A stretch of 64,000 nucleotides of DNA, from NCBI GenBank assembly GCA_030604735.1, contig JAUVVG010000017.1, forward strand, positions 18,975-82,974. Direction: 5' to 3'. The position numbers were made by a program, and so were the translations under genes. The notes below the pieces were generated by a model. That model worked only from the letters and a program-made list of their open reading frames with translations. It searched no databases and was not told where the DNA came from. Shown here in pieces: positions 19,341-29,622 of the stretch (positions are counted from its first letter, which is position 1; every line of letters starts with the position of its first letter). The DNA comes from Azoarcus sp. GTDB lineage: Bacteria > Pseudomonadota > Gammaproteobacteria > Burkholderiales > Rhodocyclaceae.

Positions 19341-19934
19341 TCAGACCGGAGGCAGCGAGCGGGTCGGGCGTCGCGCAAGCGTCGCGAAAATCAGTGACAT
19401 GCCGGCTATCAATGCAAGTAGCGCTAACAAGCCTTCTAGCAGGGTGCGCCGCAGCGTCGCACGCAGCGGTGCGAGATCGTATTCGAGGTGTATCCATCCG
19501 ATAGGCGCGATCTCGCCGATCGGCACCCGTATCGATGCGCTGGTCCAGTTGCCGAGAATCAGGGAAAGCAACGAGCTGCCCGGATCGGTCGCGGCAACGG
19601 GAATTTCGCCGCTCGCCGCGGCGCTCAGGTTGCCGGCAAGATTCCGTCGTACCGCCGCCAGGGGGTGCTCCCTACGATCCATGACCTGAATCGACAGAAC
19701 ACCGTCGAACTCATTGAATGATTCGAGGCTGCTGGATACCGCGATCCGGTCGTTTCCTGCAACTGCGATGTTCACCCGCGAAGCGATGTTGTGTGCGACC
19801 GCGGCCGCCTGTGTGTGGAGCATGGTCGCGCCGTGCGCCGCTTGTCGATGCAAAAGAAAAGCAAGGAGCACCAAGCCCGCACTGGTCAGGCACACGACGA
19901 ACAGGGAAAAGGTGCGCTTGGGTGAAAGACTCAT
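19341..19934 (-). CDS. Membrane sensor module lacking an output domain (possibly truncated)
   Basis: A 197-residue protein from the ATG at 19934 (another ATG at 19997 is possible). It has a first transmembrane helix (residues about 7-27, FSLFVVCLTSAGLVLLAFLL) and a periplasmic region of about 125 residues (RVNIAVAGNDRIAVSSSLES and VLSIQVMDRREHPLAAVRR). A second helix follows (LLEGLLALLALIAGMSLIFA), then only RRPTRSLPPV before the stop. This looks like the input half of a diguanylate cyclase, histidine kinase or chemoreceptor, cut where a HAMP domain would begin. No stop-interrupted remainder is visible in the 14 bases before gloA. The gene may be a truncated remnant or a free-standing sensor; specific ligand unknown. 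Confidence 0.55.
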   Translation of the reverse strand: MSLSPKRTFSLFVVCLTSAGLVLLAFLLHRQAAHGATMLHTQAAAVAHNIASRVNIAVAGNDRIAVSSSLESFNEFDGVLSIQVMDRREHPLAAVRRNLAGNLSAAASGEIPVAATDPGSSLLSLILGNWTSASIRVPIGEIAPIGWIHLEYDLAPLRATLRRTLLEGLLALLALIAGMSLIFATLARRPTRSLPPV

Positions 19935-20203
19935 CGAGGCGGTCGAATCGAGCGGAAGTGTAATCACGGACCTGGCGGTACGCGTAGTTTTTCGCATGAA
20001 CTGGGCACGATCGTAACAGCACCGGCGTGGTCGCGGGATGAACACCGTCACGGAGGGGGCGAGATGACTGGCGGCGGTAAAGCAATACGCCAGCGCCACT
20101 GATGGAGCTGGAGCTTGGCGTGTTGTCGATCGAGCGCAAGGACACCACCCCGGGGAGCCGTGCTGCGTGCGTGGCTGGAGCAACACGTACTGCCGGAGAG
20201 AAA

Positions 20204-20237
20204 GAAAAAGCCCCGTGACCTTGCGTCACGGGGCTTT
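20204..20237 (-). terminator. Rho-independent terminator downstream of tRNA-Ile2
   Basis: A 13-bp perfect stem (AAAGCCCCGTGAC at 20207-20219, GTCACGGGGCTTT at 20225-20237) with a 5-base loop. On the minus strand the stem ends in a run of T residues, directly after the tRNA's CCA end at 20241. Confidence 0.93.
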
Positions 20238-20240
20238 GGA

Positions 20241-20317
20241 TGGTGGGCCCAGAGGGACTTGAACCCCCGACCAAGCGATTATGAGTCGCCTGCTCTAACC
20301 AACTGAGCTATAGGCCC
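20241..20317 (-). tRNA. tRNA-Ile2 (anticodon CAT, lysidine-modified)
   Basis: A 77-nt tRNA with an encoded CCA end. The acceptor stem GGGCCTA pairs with TGGGCCC (one G-T pair). The D arm AGCTCAGTTGGTTAGAGC and T arm GGGGGTTCAAGTCCCTC are canonical. The anticodon loop is CTCATAA, anticodon CAT. The anticodon stem and variable region (GGCGACTCATAATCGCTTGG) match the minor isoleucine tRNA (ileX type) rather than elongator or initiator tRNA-Met, so C34 should be converted to lysidine by TilS to read AUA. It lies downstream of rpoD on the same strand and has its own terminator. Confidence 0.93.
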
Positions 20318-20428
20318 GGAACTGCATATTGTAACGTTGTTCGACCGATTTCCGGCTCGTAGGGCACTTGCGCACCGCTCAGCGCGGCCGGGGATTGGCC
20401 CCGGTTCCGGCTGGGAGTGTGTGCGCGG

Positions 20429-22474
<2,046 letters not shown>

Positions 22475-22518
22475 GGCACTCCTTGAATCGCGGTAGAGAT
22501 TAATTGGGGAAACCGTAA

Positions 22519-22524
22519 ATTATA
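22519..22524 (-). promoter_or_regulatory. Possible internal rpoD promoter (-10 TATAAT)
   Basis: A perfect TATAAT on the minus strand lies in the AT-rich 60-base gap between dnaG and rpoD, about 45 bases before the rpoD start. No convincing -35 hexamer was found. Internal rpoD promoters, including heat-shock ones, are known in other species, so this is a plausible but unproven extra start. Confidence 0.4.
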
Positions 22525-22534
22525 CTATAAATTC

Positions 22535-24358
22535 TTAGTCTTGCGGCTTGTCGGTCAGGTTCCGTTTCTCGAGCAACAATTCTGCGAGGCGGTGCCTGTC
22601 CGCGCTGGAGAGGCCGTGTTCCCGCTCCTGCTGTGCGAGCGACAGAATCTCCCGGTTGATCATGTCGGCGTGCAGTTTCTTCACGGTGTCTTCGAAAAGG
22701 GTTTCGATCACGGTTTCATCGTAGTCGGTCCCGACGAGATCTGCTGCCGCGCGTGCGATCGTGTCGGCGTGCGGCGTGTCCCGGTAGCGTTCGACCAGTG
22801 CGCCCAGTCCGCAGTCCGGATCGATGTCGCCGACCTCCATCGCGTCCACCAGTGCGGCCAGACTCCGGCCTTCGTCGCTGTCCAGCGGGATCAGGGCGAT
22901 TGGAAGTCGTGCGATCCAGGCAGGGTGTTGCAGCACCAGCCTGAGCAAGGTGCCGGCGGCCGGAATCGGCGCACGGCGACTGCGCGCGCTGCGGGACGGT
23001 TGAGGGGTGTGGCGTGCCGGGTGGGCGGCGTGGTCGCCATCGCCGTCCCAGCGCTTGTCGTGGCGGCGGGTCGAGGTGTGCGTGCCGAAGGCCTCTTCGA
23101 CTTCGCGCTGACTCAATCCGCTCAGCTCCCCGATTTGTTTGACCAGTTGCAGTCGGAGAAGGGGCGCGGCGACTTGCGTGACCAGTGGGCGGGCGTCATG
23201 AACGAGCCTCGATCGGCCCTCGGCGCTGCCGAGATCCAGTTCTGCGCTCAGCGCGTCGATCAGGAATCCGGCGAGCGGTTTCGCTTCGCGCGCCGCCCGT
23301 TCGAGCGCGTCGGCCCCTTCGCTGCGTACGAAGGAGTCGGGGTCGTGCTGTTCGGGAAGAAACAGAAAGGCCAGCGTGATGTCGTCACGCAGTGCTTCCA
23401 GCGACGACTCCAGGGCGCGCCAGGCGGCCTTGCGACCGGCTGCATCGCCGTCGAAGCAGAATACGATGCGGTCGGTGTGCCGCAGCAAGGCCTTGATGTG
23501 GTGCGGTGTCGTGGCCGTACCCAGTGTCGCGACCGCATTGCAGACGCCGAACTGGGCGAGCGAAACGACGTCCATGTAGCCTTCGACGACCAGGACGTAG
23601 CCCGCGTCCCGGATCGGTTTCTGGGCCTGGATCAGGCCGTAGAGCTCACGGCCCTTCTCGAACAACGGCGTTTCCGGCGAATTCAGGTACTTGGGCTCGC
23701 CCTTGTCTAGCACGCGACCGCCAAATGCGATGATCCTCCCCCTGCGGTCCTGGATCGGAAACATGATGCGATCGCGGAAGCGGTCATAGCGCCGGCCGGC
23801 TTCGTTCTCGATCACGAGGCCGGCCTCCAGCAACGGCCGGGCGTCGTATGCCGGAAAGACCTTGTGCAGACCCTGCCAGTCGTCAGGCGCGTAGCCGATG
23901 CCGAAGCGGGCGGCGATTTCACCAGTGAGGCCGCGACGTGTGAGGTAGTCGATCGCGACTGGGCTGTGGCGCAACTGCTCGCGGTAGAAACGGGCGGCGG
24001 TCGCCATGGCGTCGATTAGCGCATCCTGCTCGGCCGGTGGAGGGGCGAAGCGGCCGGACGGGTTGGCTTCTTGCGGAACTTCGACGCCTACCTGGCGTGC
24101 GAGCTCGGTGACCGCCTCGACGAAGCTCAGTCCGCTGTACTCCATCAGGAAGCCGATCGCGTTGCCGTGCACGCCGCAGCCAAAGCAGTGATAGAACTGC
24201 TTGGAGGGGCTGATCGAGAAGGACGGGGTCTTCTCGCCATGAAAAGGGCAGCAGGCGAAGTAGTTGGCCCCACCTTTCTTGAGCGTAAGGTGGCGTTCGA
24301 TGACATCGACGATGTCGACGCGTCCGAGCAGGTCCTGGATGAACGACTGGGGGATCAT
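22535..24358 (-). CDS. dnaG: DNA primase
   Basis: Synthesises RNA primers at the replication fork with DnaB. It has 607 residues. The N-terminal CHC2 zinc finger is complete (Cys37, His40, Cys58, Cys61 in CPFHGEKTPSF and YHCFGCG). The catalytic core has FPIQDRRGRIIAFGGR and the TOPRIM acidic motif in EGYMDVVSL (near residue 260), with DGDAAG further on. A Pro/Arg/Ser-rich linker (about residues 430-455) leads to the C-terminal helicase-interaction domain. It lies between rpsU and rpoD, the standard macromolecular-synthesis operon. Confidence 0.98.
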   Translation of the reverse strand: MIPQSFIQDLLGRVDIVDVIERHLTLKKGGANYFACCPFHGEKTPSFSISPSKQFYHCFGCGVHGNAIGFLMEYSGLSFVEAVTELARQVGVEVPQEANPSGRFAPPPAEQDALIDAMATAARFYREQLRHSPVAIDYLTRRGLTGEIAARFGIGYAPDDWQGLHKVFPAYDARPLLEAGLVIENEAGRRYDRFRDRIMFPIQDRRGRIIAFGGRVLDKGEPKYLNSPETPLFEKGRELYGLIQAQKPIRDAGYVLVVEGYMDVVSLAQFGVCNAVATLGTATTPHHIKALLRHTDRIVFCFDGDAAGRKAAWRALESSLEALRDDITLAFLFLPEQHDPDSFVRSEGADALERAAREAKPLAGFLIDALSAELDLGSAEGRSRLVHDARPLVTQVAAPLLRLQLVKQIGELSGLSQREVEEAFGTHTSTRRHDKRWDGDGDHAAHPARHTPQPSRSARSRRAPIPAAGTLLRLVLQHPAWIARLPIALIPLDSDEGRSLAALVDAMEVGDIDPDCGLGALVERYRDTPHADTIARAAADLVGTDYDETVIETLFEDTVKKLHADMINREILSLAQQEREHGLSSADRHRLAELLLEKRNLTDKPQD

Positions 24359-24473
24359 CTCGCGCGGCTGGCCTGTGACGGCGGTCTTTGACCGTTGGAC
24401 GACCCGGATGGGGCGATTGCTTGTCTGCTTCGGTCAGCTTCGGCTGCCAATTCTTGGTGTTCGAAGCAAAATG

Positions 24474-24515
24474 GACGCGCCGGGCGCGACCTTCACCGGT
24501 CGCCCCCGGCGCGTC
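24474..24515 (-). terminator. Attenuator-like hairpin between rpsU and dnaG
   Basis: An interrupted but long GC-rich inverted repeat: GACGCGCCGGG with CCCGGCGCGTC outside and GCGACC with GGTCGC inside. On the minus strand it is followed by CCATTTTGC, a short T run. Its place between rpsU and dnaG corresponds to the E. coli partial terminator that keeps primase scarce relative to S21. Confidence 0.75.
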
Positions 24516-24538
24516 GAATGCATTGATCGATAGCTCGA

Positions 24539-24751
24539 TCAGTACAGCTTGGGCGGCAGCATCTGGCTGCGCAGGCGCTTGTGATTGCGCTTGACCGCTG
24601 CGGCCAGCTTGCGCTTGCGCTCTGCGGTGGGCTTTTCGTAAAACTCACGTGAACGCAACTCGGTCAGCAAACCGGTTTTTTCGATGGTGCGCTTGAAGCG
24701 ACGGATGGCGACTTCAAACGGCTCGTTTTCCTTTACGCGAATACCGGGCAT
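24539..24751 (-). CDS. rpsU: 30S ribosomal protein S21
   Basis: A 70-residue basic protein of the small subunit involved in initiation on mRNA. The sequence [20 protein letters not shown] and the [16 protein letters not shown] segment are diagnostic. It is the first gene of the rpsU-dnaG-rpoD operon; a hairpin follows it before dnaG. It is divergent from tsaD, with about 180 bases between the two starts that should hold both promoters. Confidence 0.98.
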   Translation of the reverse strand: MPGIRVKENEPFEVAIRRFKRTIEKTGLLTELRSREFYEKPTAERKRKLAAAVKRNHKRLRSQMLPPKLY

Positions 24752-24931
24752 TACGGAATTCCTTGGTTGAATTGGGTGCAGATAAACAACGATTATAGCG
24801 GCAGGTTTTGGAATGGCGCAAGGTCTGAATGAAGGCGAAGCACGGTTTTGTCAGTCTCCGCCGGATCAGGCTACACTCGGCCGCGCTGAGGAATGTGTGC
24901 GATGACGCGAAAGGACAAGGTTTTGGCGGCG

Positions 24932-25981
24932 ATGAAAGTATTGGGTATCGAGACATCCTGTGACGAGACCGGGGTCGCGGTGTATGACACCGAGGCAGGT
25001 CTACTCGGGCATAGGGTCCACTCGCAGATCGACCTTCATGCCGCCTATGGCGGTGTCGTGCCCGAACTGGCGTCCCGTGATCACATCCGGCTTCTGCCGG
25101 TGCTGGTCAGGCAAACCCTGGAGGCGGCGGGCTGCAGTCTTCAGGATGTTTCGGCGATTGCCTATACGGCCGGACCAGGCCTGGCGGGAGCGCTGCTGGT
25201 CGGTGCGAGCTTTGCCGAGTCACTCGGGGTCGCCCTCGACGTGCCGGTGTTGCCTATTCATCACCTAGAGGGTCACCTGCTTTCACCGCTGCTGTCGGTC
25301 AGGCCGCCCAGTTTTCCGTTCGTCGCCTTGCTGGTGTCGGGTGGGCATACCCAGTTGATGTCGGTCTCAGCGGTCGGTGATTACGTCCTGTTGGGCGAGA
25401 CTTTGGATGACGCTGCCGGCGAGGCCTTCGACAAGACCGCCAAGCTGATGGGGCTGGGCTATCCGGGCGGGCCGCAACTGGCTGCGCTGGCCGAAACCGG
25501 CGTGCCGGGGCGTTTCGCATTGCCGCGCCCGATGCTTCGCTCGGGTGACCTCGATTTCAGCTTCAGCGGGCTGAAGACCGCGGTCCTCAACGTCGTCAGC
25601 CGGCCCGACTGGTCCGACACCGACACGGCCGCCCTGGCAGCGGATTTTCAGGAGGCCGTGGTCGACGTGCTGTGCGCGAAGGCGCTGGGCGCATTGAAGC
25701 TCAGCGGGCTCTCTCAGTTGGTGGTGGCCGGCGGGGTGGGGGCCAATCGCAGGCTGCGCGAGCGGCTCGATGCGGCGGTGAGCAAGGTCGGCGCCGAGGT
25801 GTTCTACCCCGAGCCGGCGCTGTGCACCGACAATGGCGCGATGATCGCCTTCGCCGGGGCCTTGCGACTGGTTGCCGGGGAGTCGGGGCGGAACGACGCC
25901 TCAGTCCGGGTCAGGCCACGCTGGCCGCTGGCCGAGTTGCAGCGTCCGAATCGGGAACAGGATCGATTGCCAGGAGGCTGA
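24932..25981 (+). CDS. tsaD: tRNA N6-adenosine threonylcarbamoyltransferase
   Basis: Transfers threonylcarbamoyl to A37 of ANN-decoding tRNAs together with TsaB and TsaE. The product has 349 residues from the ATG at 24932 ([13 protein letters not shown]), the conserved family start. An upstream in-frame ATG would add 13 residues not found in the family. Metal ligands His111 and His115 (HHLEGH) and the acidic [10 protein letters not shown] motif are present, as is the ATP-site sequence [10 protein letters not shown]. It is divergent from rpsU, as in many proteobacteria. Confidence 0.97.
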   Translation: MKVLGIETSCDETGVAVYDTEAGLLGHRVHSQIDLHAAYGGVVPELASRDHIRLLPVLVRQTLEAAGCSLQDVSAIAYTAGPGLAGALLVGASFAESLGVALDVPVLPIHHLEGHLLSPLLSVRPPSFPFVALLVSGGHTQLMSVSAVGDYVLLGETLDDAAGEAFDKTAKLMGLGYPGGPQLAALAETGVPGRFALPRPMLRSGDLDFSFSGLKTAVLNVVSRPDWSDTDTAALAADFQEAVVDVLCAKALGALKLSGLSQLVVAGGVGANRRLRERLDAAVSKVGAEVFYPEPALCTDNGAMIAFAGALRLVAGESGRNDASVRVRPRWPLAELQRPNREQDRLPGG

Positions 25982-26149
25982 CTTTTCAGGCTGCGACGTG
26001 CGAAAGCTGCCGTGTGCCTGTTCTCGGGCTTGCTTGCTCCTGAGGCATTCGCGTCGCGTCTGTCGAAGTCTGGTTACGGAAGCGCTTTTCGGCGCCAGCG
26101 AGCCAAGGTCCGGATGACATCCAAGGACTAGGCGTGCGTCGCCGCCTGA

Positions 26150-26743
26150 TCAGGACTTCTTTGCGCCGATCTTTCCTTCGGTGCCGTTCTTCAGCTTGCG
26201 GATATTGTCGGCATGACGCCAGACCAGCAGGGCGGCCATGACCAGGAAAACCCCGAACACTGGGGCGTCGTCGATCAGGAACAGGCTGGCAATCGGTGCC
26301 ATTCCAGCCGCCGACAAGGCGGCCACCGACGAGTAACGCGTGGTGAAGGCGACCAGCAGCCAGGTGGCCAGTGCGATCGATGCGATCAGTGGGCTGATGC
26401 CCAGAATCACGCCGAGTGCGGTCGCCACACCCTTGCCGCCCTTGAAGCGCAAGAAAATACTGAATACATGGCCCAGTAGTGCGAACAGCCCTGCAAGCGC
26501 GGCCTCGCCCGCACTGAAACCCAGCGCTGCCGCGAGCCAGACGGCGAACCATCCCTTGGCGCAGTCGCCGACCAGGGTGACGATGGCAGCCGCCTTGTTG
26601 CCGCTGCGCAGCACGTTGGTCGCGCCCGGATTGCCCGAACCGTATTTGCGCGGATCCTCCAGCCGGAATAGTTTGCTGGCAATGATGGCGAACGGGACCG
26701 AACCGATCAGGAAGGCGGCAAGTGCAAGTAGGAGTAGTGACAT
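26150..26743 (-). CDS. plsY: Glycerol-3-phosphate acyltransferase PlsY
   Basis: Inner-membrane enzyme that acylates glycerol-3-phosphate from acyl-phosphate in phospholipid synthesis. It has 197 residues with about five transmembrane helices. The three conserved loop motifs are visible: GSGNPGATNVLR, GDCAKGWFAV and FKGGKGVAT. It is convergent with tsaD (168 bases between the stops) and divergent from folB. The C-terminus is a short lysine-rich tail. Confidence 0.96.
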   Translation of the reverse strand: MSLLLLALAAFLIGSVPFAIIASKLFRLEDPRKYGSGNPGATNVLRSGNKAAAIVTLVGDCAKGWFAVWLAAALGFSAGEAALAGLFALLGHVFSIFLRFKGGKGVATALGVILGISPLIASIALATWLLVAFTTRYSSVAALSAAGMAPIASLFLIDDAPVFGVFLVMAALLVWRHADNIRKLKNGTEGKIGAKKS

Positions 26744-26900
26744 GAAGGCTATGGAGTCGTTTGGAGCGGACCGATGAGAGAGACATTCTCGGTCGATTTC
26801 AAGTTTGTCTCGTCCACATCCTGATCCGTGTCAGGGTTCGAGTCGAGACGCGGGTGCGAAGTCCGGGCGAAACGCCGCTCGCTGGCGGATCAAGCGCCCT

Positions 26901-26921
26901 GTTAGAATCGGCAAGATTCTA
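26901..26921. promoter_or_regulatory. Perfect inverted repeat overlapping the folB -10 region
   Basis: TTAGAATC (26901-26908), spacer GGCAA and GATTCTAA (26914-26921). The left arm contains TAGAAT, a good -10 hexamer placed so that transcription would begin about 20 bases before the folB ATG. It could be a protein-binding site or an early-transcript stem-loop. No -35 was assigned. Confidence 0.45.
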
Positions 26922-26934
26922 ATCGGGAAACCAC

Positions 26935-27312
26935 ATGGATTTCATCTTCATCGAAGAATTGCGGGTGCAGGCCTGGGTCGGCATTTACCCTAGGGAGAAG
27001 GCCGCGCCCCAGACCGTCGAACTGCATTTGACATTCGGCGTGCCGGATTCGGCTGCCGAGCGGGACGAAATCGATGACACGATCAATTATGCGGATGTCG
27101 TCGAACGACTCCGCAAGGAATTGGCCGAGCGCCACTTCAACCTCATAGAAACGCTGGGCGAGTATGTCGTTGGGCTGCTTTTCGACGAGTTTGGTGCACC
27201 CTGGGTCAAGCTCAAGATTGCGAAGATCGGCGTGATGAAAGATGTGAGACGGGTCGGGGTGTATATCCAGCGAGGCAAGGATGGGCGTTCTCTTCCCGAA
27301 TTGTCGGGTTAG
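26935..27312 (+). CDS. folB: Dihydroneopterin aldolase
   Basis: Cleaves dihydroneopterin to 6-hydroxymethyl-dihydropterin and glycolaldehyde in folate synthesis; forms an octameric tunnelling-fold enzyme. It has 125 residues. It begins MDFIFIEELRVQAWVGIYPR, matching the family's I-x-x-L-x-v-x-x-x-G-v/i-x-x-x-E opening. It contains INYADVVERLRKEL and the C-terminal lysine-bearing strand LKIAKIGVMKDVRRVGV. It starts divergently from plsY and ends before a long hairpin shared with the convergent hns gene. Confidence 0.95.
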   Translation: MDFIFIEELRVQAWVGIYPREKAAPQTVELHLTFGVPDSAAERDEIDDTINYADVVERLRKELAERHFNLIETLGEYVVGLLFDEFGAPWVKLKIAKIGVMKDVRRVGVYIQRGKDGRSLPELSG

Positions 27313-27349
27313 GAAAATTTGTCCTGAAACCCCTCGCCAGCCGGATTGG

Positions 27350-27409
27350 GCTGCCTTGAGCGATTCGATCCCTTGCAGCGATGCAAGGGATCGAATCGAA
27401 TCAGGCAGC
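27350..27409. terminator. Very long bipartite hairpin between convergent folB and hns
   Basis: A perfect 17-bp inner stem (27361-27377 with 27382-27398, loop GCGA) is extended by a 7-bp outer stem (GCTGCCT at 27350-27356, AGGCAGC at 27403-27409) across a 4x4 internal loop. The outer right arm lies in the last codons and stop of hns. It has no U-tract, so it may be a bidirectional terminator, an mRNA 3' protector or a small-RNA-like 3' end. Confidence 0.65.
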
Positions 27410-27790
27410 TTCTGGAATTTTCTTTTCAAGTAATTCCAGCGGCTTGTCCTGCGCCAGCCAGTCAATGATCCATTGCGGCTTGCGACCATGACCACTCCAG
27501 CCCATTTCGGGATTCTCCGGGTGGAAATACTTGAGTGGCAGCTTGCTGCCTTTCTTCAGGTTCGGCTTGGGACCGCGCTTGCGGGTTTGTTTTTCCGGCT
27601 TGCTTTCGCCAGAAGCACTTTGTGAGGCTTCGCCGATCACCTCGTCGAACGACAGGCCTTCTTCTTCGGCCATTTTCTTCATTTTTCTGAGCAGGACTTT
27701 CTTCGCCACGTCGTTGCGGCGCAGGATTTCGTTTGCGACCCGGGTTTGAAGTCGGCGCAGTTCTGGCACTGACATCGAATTGATATCCAT
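27401..27790 (-). CDS. H-NS family nucleoid-associated protein
   Basis: A 129-residue DNA-binding protein that silences AT-rich genes. The N-terminal half (about 1-60) is a coiled-coil oligomerisation region (SVPELRRLQTRVANEILRR). A charged linker rich in Lys and Pro follows (KPEKQTRKRGPKPNLKKG). The C-terminal DNA-binding domain has the core motif WSGHGRKPQWI (about residues 98-108), the betaproteobacterial variant of the TWSGxGRxPxW minor-groove hook. Upstream, CGGAGA precedes the ATG. An AT-rich gap on its promoter side fits autoregulation, which is inference. Confidence 0.93.
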   Translation of the reverse strand: MDINSMSVPELRRLQTRVANEILRRNDVAKKVLLRKMKKMAEEEGLSFDEVIGEASQSASGESKPEKQTRKRGPKPNLKKGSKLPLKYFHPENPEMGWSGHGRKPQWIIDWLAQDKPLELLEKKIPEAA

Positions 27791-27980
27791 TTATTCTCCG
27801 TTATGCATTTTATTGGGTGGGTGGATGCCGGCCATTGGTCCGCTCCGCATTGTGCGAATGAAGCGTCCGGCACGGCATGGTCGCAATTCTGCCATTTAAA
27901 AGCGTCGCTTGAATAGGTGCAATGGAATAAGCGATGAAAATAAATCCGTATCGGCATTGGTATTCGCATCGAGCGTCGAC

Positions 27981-28472
27981 TCATTCCAGCGCTACAGAAA
28001 CCAATTCCGGTTTCAATACCCGGACGATATCGTGTGGATGCAAGCCGACCAGAAAGCCGCGCCTTCCGCCATTGATATGCACAATGGAAAGGTCGAGAAT
28101 GGATTTCTCCATGTAGATCGGCATTTTCTTTCTGGTGCCGAACGGAGAGGTGCCACCGATCAGATAGCCTGAATGACGGTTTGCGACTTCCGGTTTGCAG
28201 GTTTCGATCCGCTTTCGACCCGTCTGTCGCGCCAGCTCCTTGGTCGAGACCTTGCGGTCGCCATGCATCAGCATGATCAGCGGCGCGCTGTTCTCATCCT
28301 CCAGAATCAAGGTCTTGACGATGGCGTGTTCCGGCAGGTTGAGTGCTTTTGCCGACAGCGAGGTGCCGCCATGCTCCTCGTATTCATACAGATGTGTGGA
28401 ATAAGCAATCCGGTGCTGCTTCAGAAAACGTGTGGCAGGCGTTTCGGGAGCGTGTTGATTGTGTTTTGACAT
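27981..28472 (-). CDS. ybaK: Cys-tRNA(Pro)/Cys-tRNA(Cys) deacylase YbaK
   Basis: Trans-editing enzyme that hydrolyses Cys mischarged on tRNA-Pro. It has 163 residues. The conserved catalytic lysine is Lys53 in HAIVKTLIL. The rest of the fold is visible in MLMHGDRKVSTKELA and GYLIGGTSPFGTRKKMPIYM (proline/glycine loop of the YbaK/EbsC family). It stands between hns and xerD, with about 95 bases to xerD, and overlaps neither neighbour. Confidence 0.95.
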   Translation of the reverse strand: MSKHNQHAPETPATRFLKQHRIAYSTHLYEYEEHGGTSLSAKALNLPEHAIVKTLILEDENSAPLIMLMHGDRKVSTKELARQTGRKRIETCKPEVANRHSGYLIGGTSPFGTRKKMPIYMEKSILDLSIVHINGGRRGFLVGLHPHDIVRVLKPELVSVALE

Positions 28473-28567
28473 TTCCAGTCTCGCAGTCCATTCATTCCGC
28501 TTTCTCGCCCTGACGACGACGTTGGTGCGGTCTGGGCGATATGAATGACGATCATGAAAGCATTGAT

Positions 28568-29485
28568 TCAGGCGCGCGGGTGATGTTGCGCATGCAATGA
28601 CTTTAGGCGCTCACGTGCCACATGGGTATAGACCTGTGTGGTCGAGATGTCGGCATGACCGAGCAACATCTGCACCACTCTCAAGTCTGCGCCGTGGTTG
28701 ATGAGATGGGTCGCGAAGGCGTGTCTCAGCGTGTGGGGTGAAAGACTGGCGGCCCGAATGCCGGCTTGTTCCGCATAACGCTTGATGATGCGCCAGAACA
28801 TCTGTCGTGACATTCCCGACCCGAAACGGGTGACGAAGACATGGTCCGAGACCTTTCCGCCCAGGATCACGCTCCGCGCCTCGTGATAGTAGCGTTCCAG
28901 CCAGGCGCCGGCGGTTTCGCCCAGGGGCACCAGCCTTTCCTTGTCGCCCTTGCCGATGATCCTGACCACGCGCTCCTGCAGGCTGACCGAAAACACCTTC
29001 AACTCGATCAGTTCGGAGACCCGCAGCCCGGAAGCGTAGAGGACCTCGAGCATGCAGCGGTCGCGCAGGCCGAGAGGGGTCTCGGTGTCGGGTGCTTCCA
29101 ACAAGGCCTCGACCTGTGCCTCGGACAAGGTCTTGGGGAAGCGTTCGGCTGGAACTGGCGGGTCGATCAGCGCGGTCGGGTCGGTATCGCGGCGGCCCAA
29201 TGCGATGAGATGCCGATAAAAGCGTCGCCAGGCCGACAGCAGCCGACGCTGGCTGGCTGGCCTGGCCTGGCGACTGAATTCCGCCAGGTAAGCAGCCAGG
29301 TCCTCGCGACTGGCCTGGGCGAGGTCGCCCCCGCGTTTGTCCAGCCAGATCGCGAAAAGCGCGAGATCGCTGCGGTAGCTGGCCATGGTGTTACGGGATA
29401 GGCCATCCTCCAGCCAGATCGTGTCGGCGAATTCGTCGAGTTGAGTCTGGATGTCGCGGGGAAGGCTGTCCGAAGCGGCGGTCAT
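28568..29485 (-). CDS. xerD: Site-specific tyrosine recombinase XerD
   Basis: With XerC, resolves chromosome dimers at dif. It has 305 residues from the ATG at 29485; an in-frame ATG 51 bases upstream is less likely. The N-terminal SAM-like DNA-clamp domain spans about 10-100. The full catalytic set is visible: Arg155 (SGLRVSEL), Lys179 (IGKGDKER), His251 and Arg254 (HTLRHAFATH), His277 (LLGHADISTTQ) and nucleophile Tyr286 (VYTHV). The C-terminal SLHAQHHPRA is typical of XerD. No dif site was recognised in the window. Confidence 0.95.
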   Translation of the reverse strand: MTAASDSLPRDIQTQLDEFADTIWLEDGLSRNTMASYRSDLALFAIWLDKRGGDLAQASREDLAAYLAEFSRQARPASQRRLLSAWRRFYRHLIALGRRDTDPTALIDPPVPAERFPKTLSEAQVEALLEAPDTETPLGLRDRCMLEVLYASGLRVSELIELKVFSVSLQERVVRIIGKGDKERLVPLGETAGAWLERYYHEARSVILGGKVSDHVFVTRFGSGMSRQMFWRIIKRYAEQAGIRAASLSPHTLRHAFATHLINHGADLRVVQMLLGHADISTTQVYTHVARERLKSLHAQHHPRA

Positions 29486-29622
29486 CGGGCCGGAGCCGAT
29501 CGCGTCAGCATGAAAGCCGCCGTGGTGACAGCCCACGCCACCCTCTCCCGCTCGCGGGAGGAGGCATGAGGCAGGTCGTCGAGGCGGTTGTCATGACCAC
29601 AGCGGAACCATGTCGGTGCGCG

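Noticed and set aside
20115..20306. A small plus-strand frame over the tRNA region
   Set aside because: It lies over the antisense of the tRNA and its terminator.
20241..20317. Elongator tRNA-Met as an alternative for the CAT-anticodon tRNA
   Set aside because: The anticodon stem and variable loop match the lysidine-type tRNA-Ile2, not tRNA-Met.
20388..20404. GC-rich hairpin CCGGGG-ATTGG-CCCCGG after rpoD as a terminator
   Set aside because: It is short and has no T run on the minus strand, so it was not listed as a terminator.
28568..29485. Integrase of a mobile element as an alternative for XerD
   Set aside because: Length, motif spacing and gene neighbourhood fit the chromosomal XerD. 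No attachment sites or element genes are nearby.
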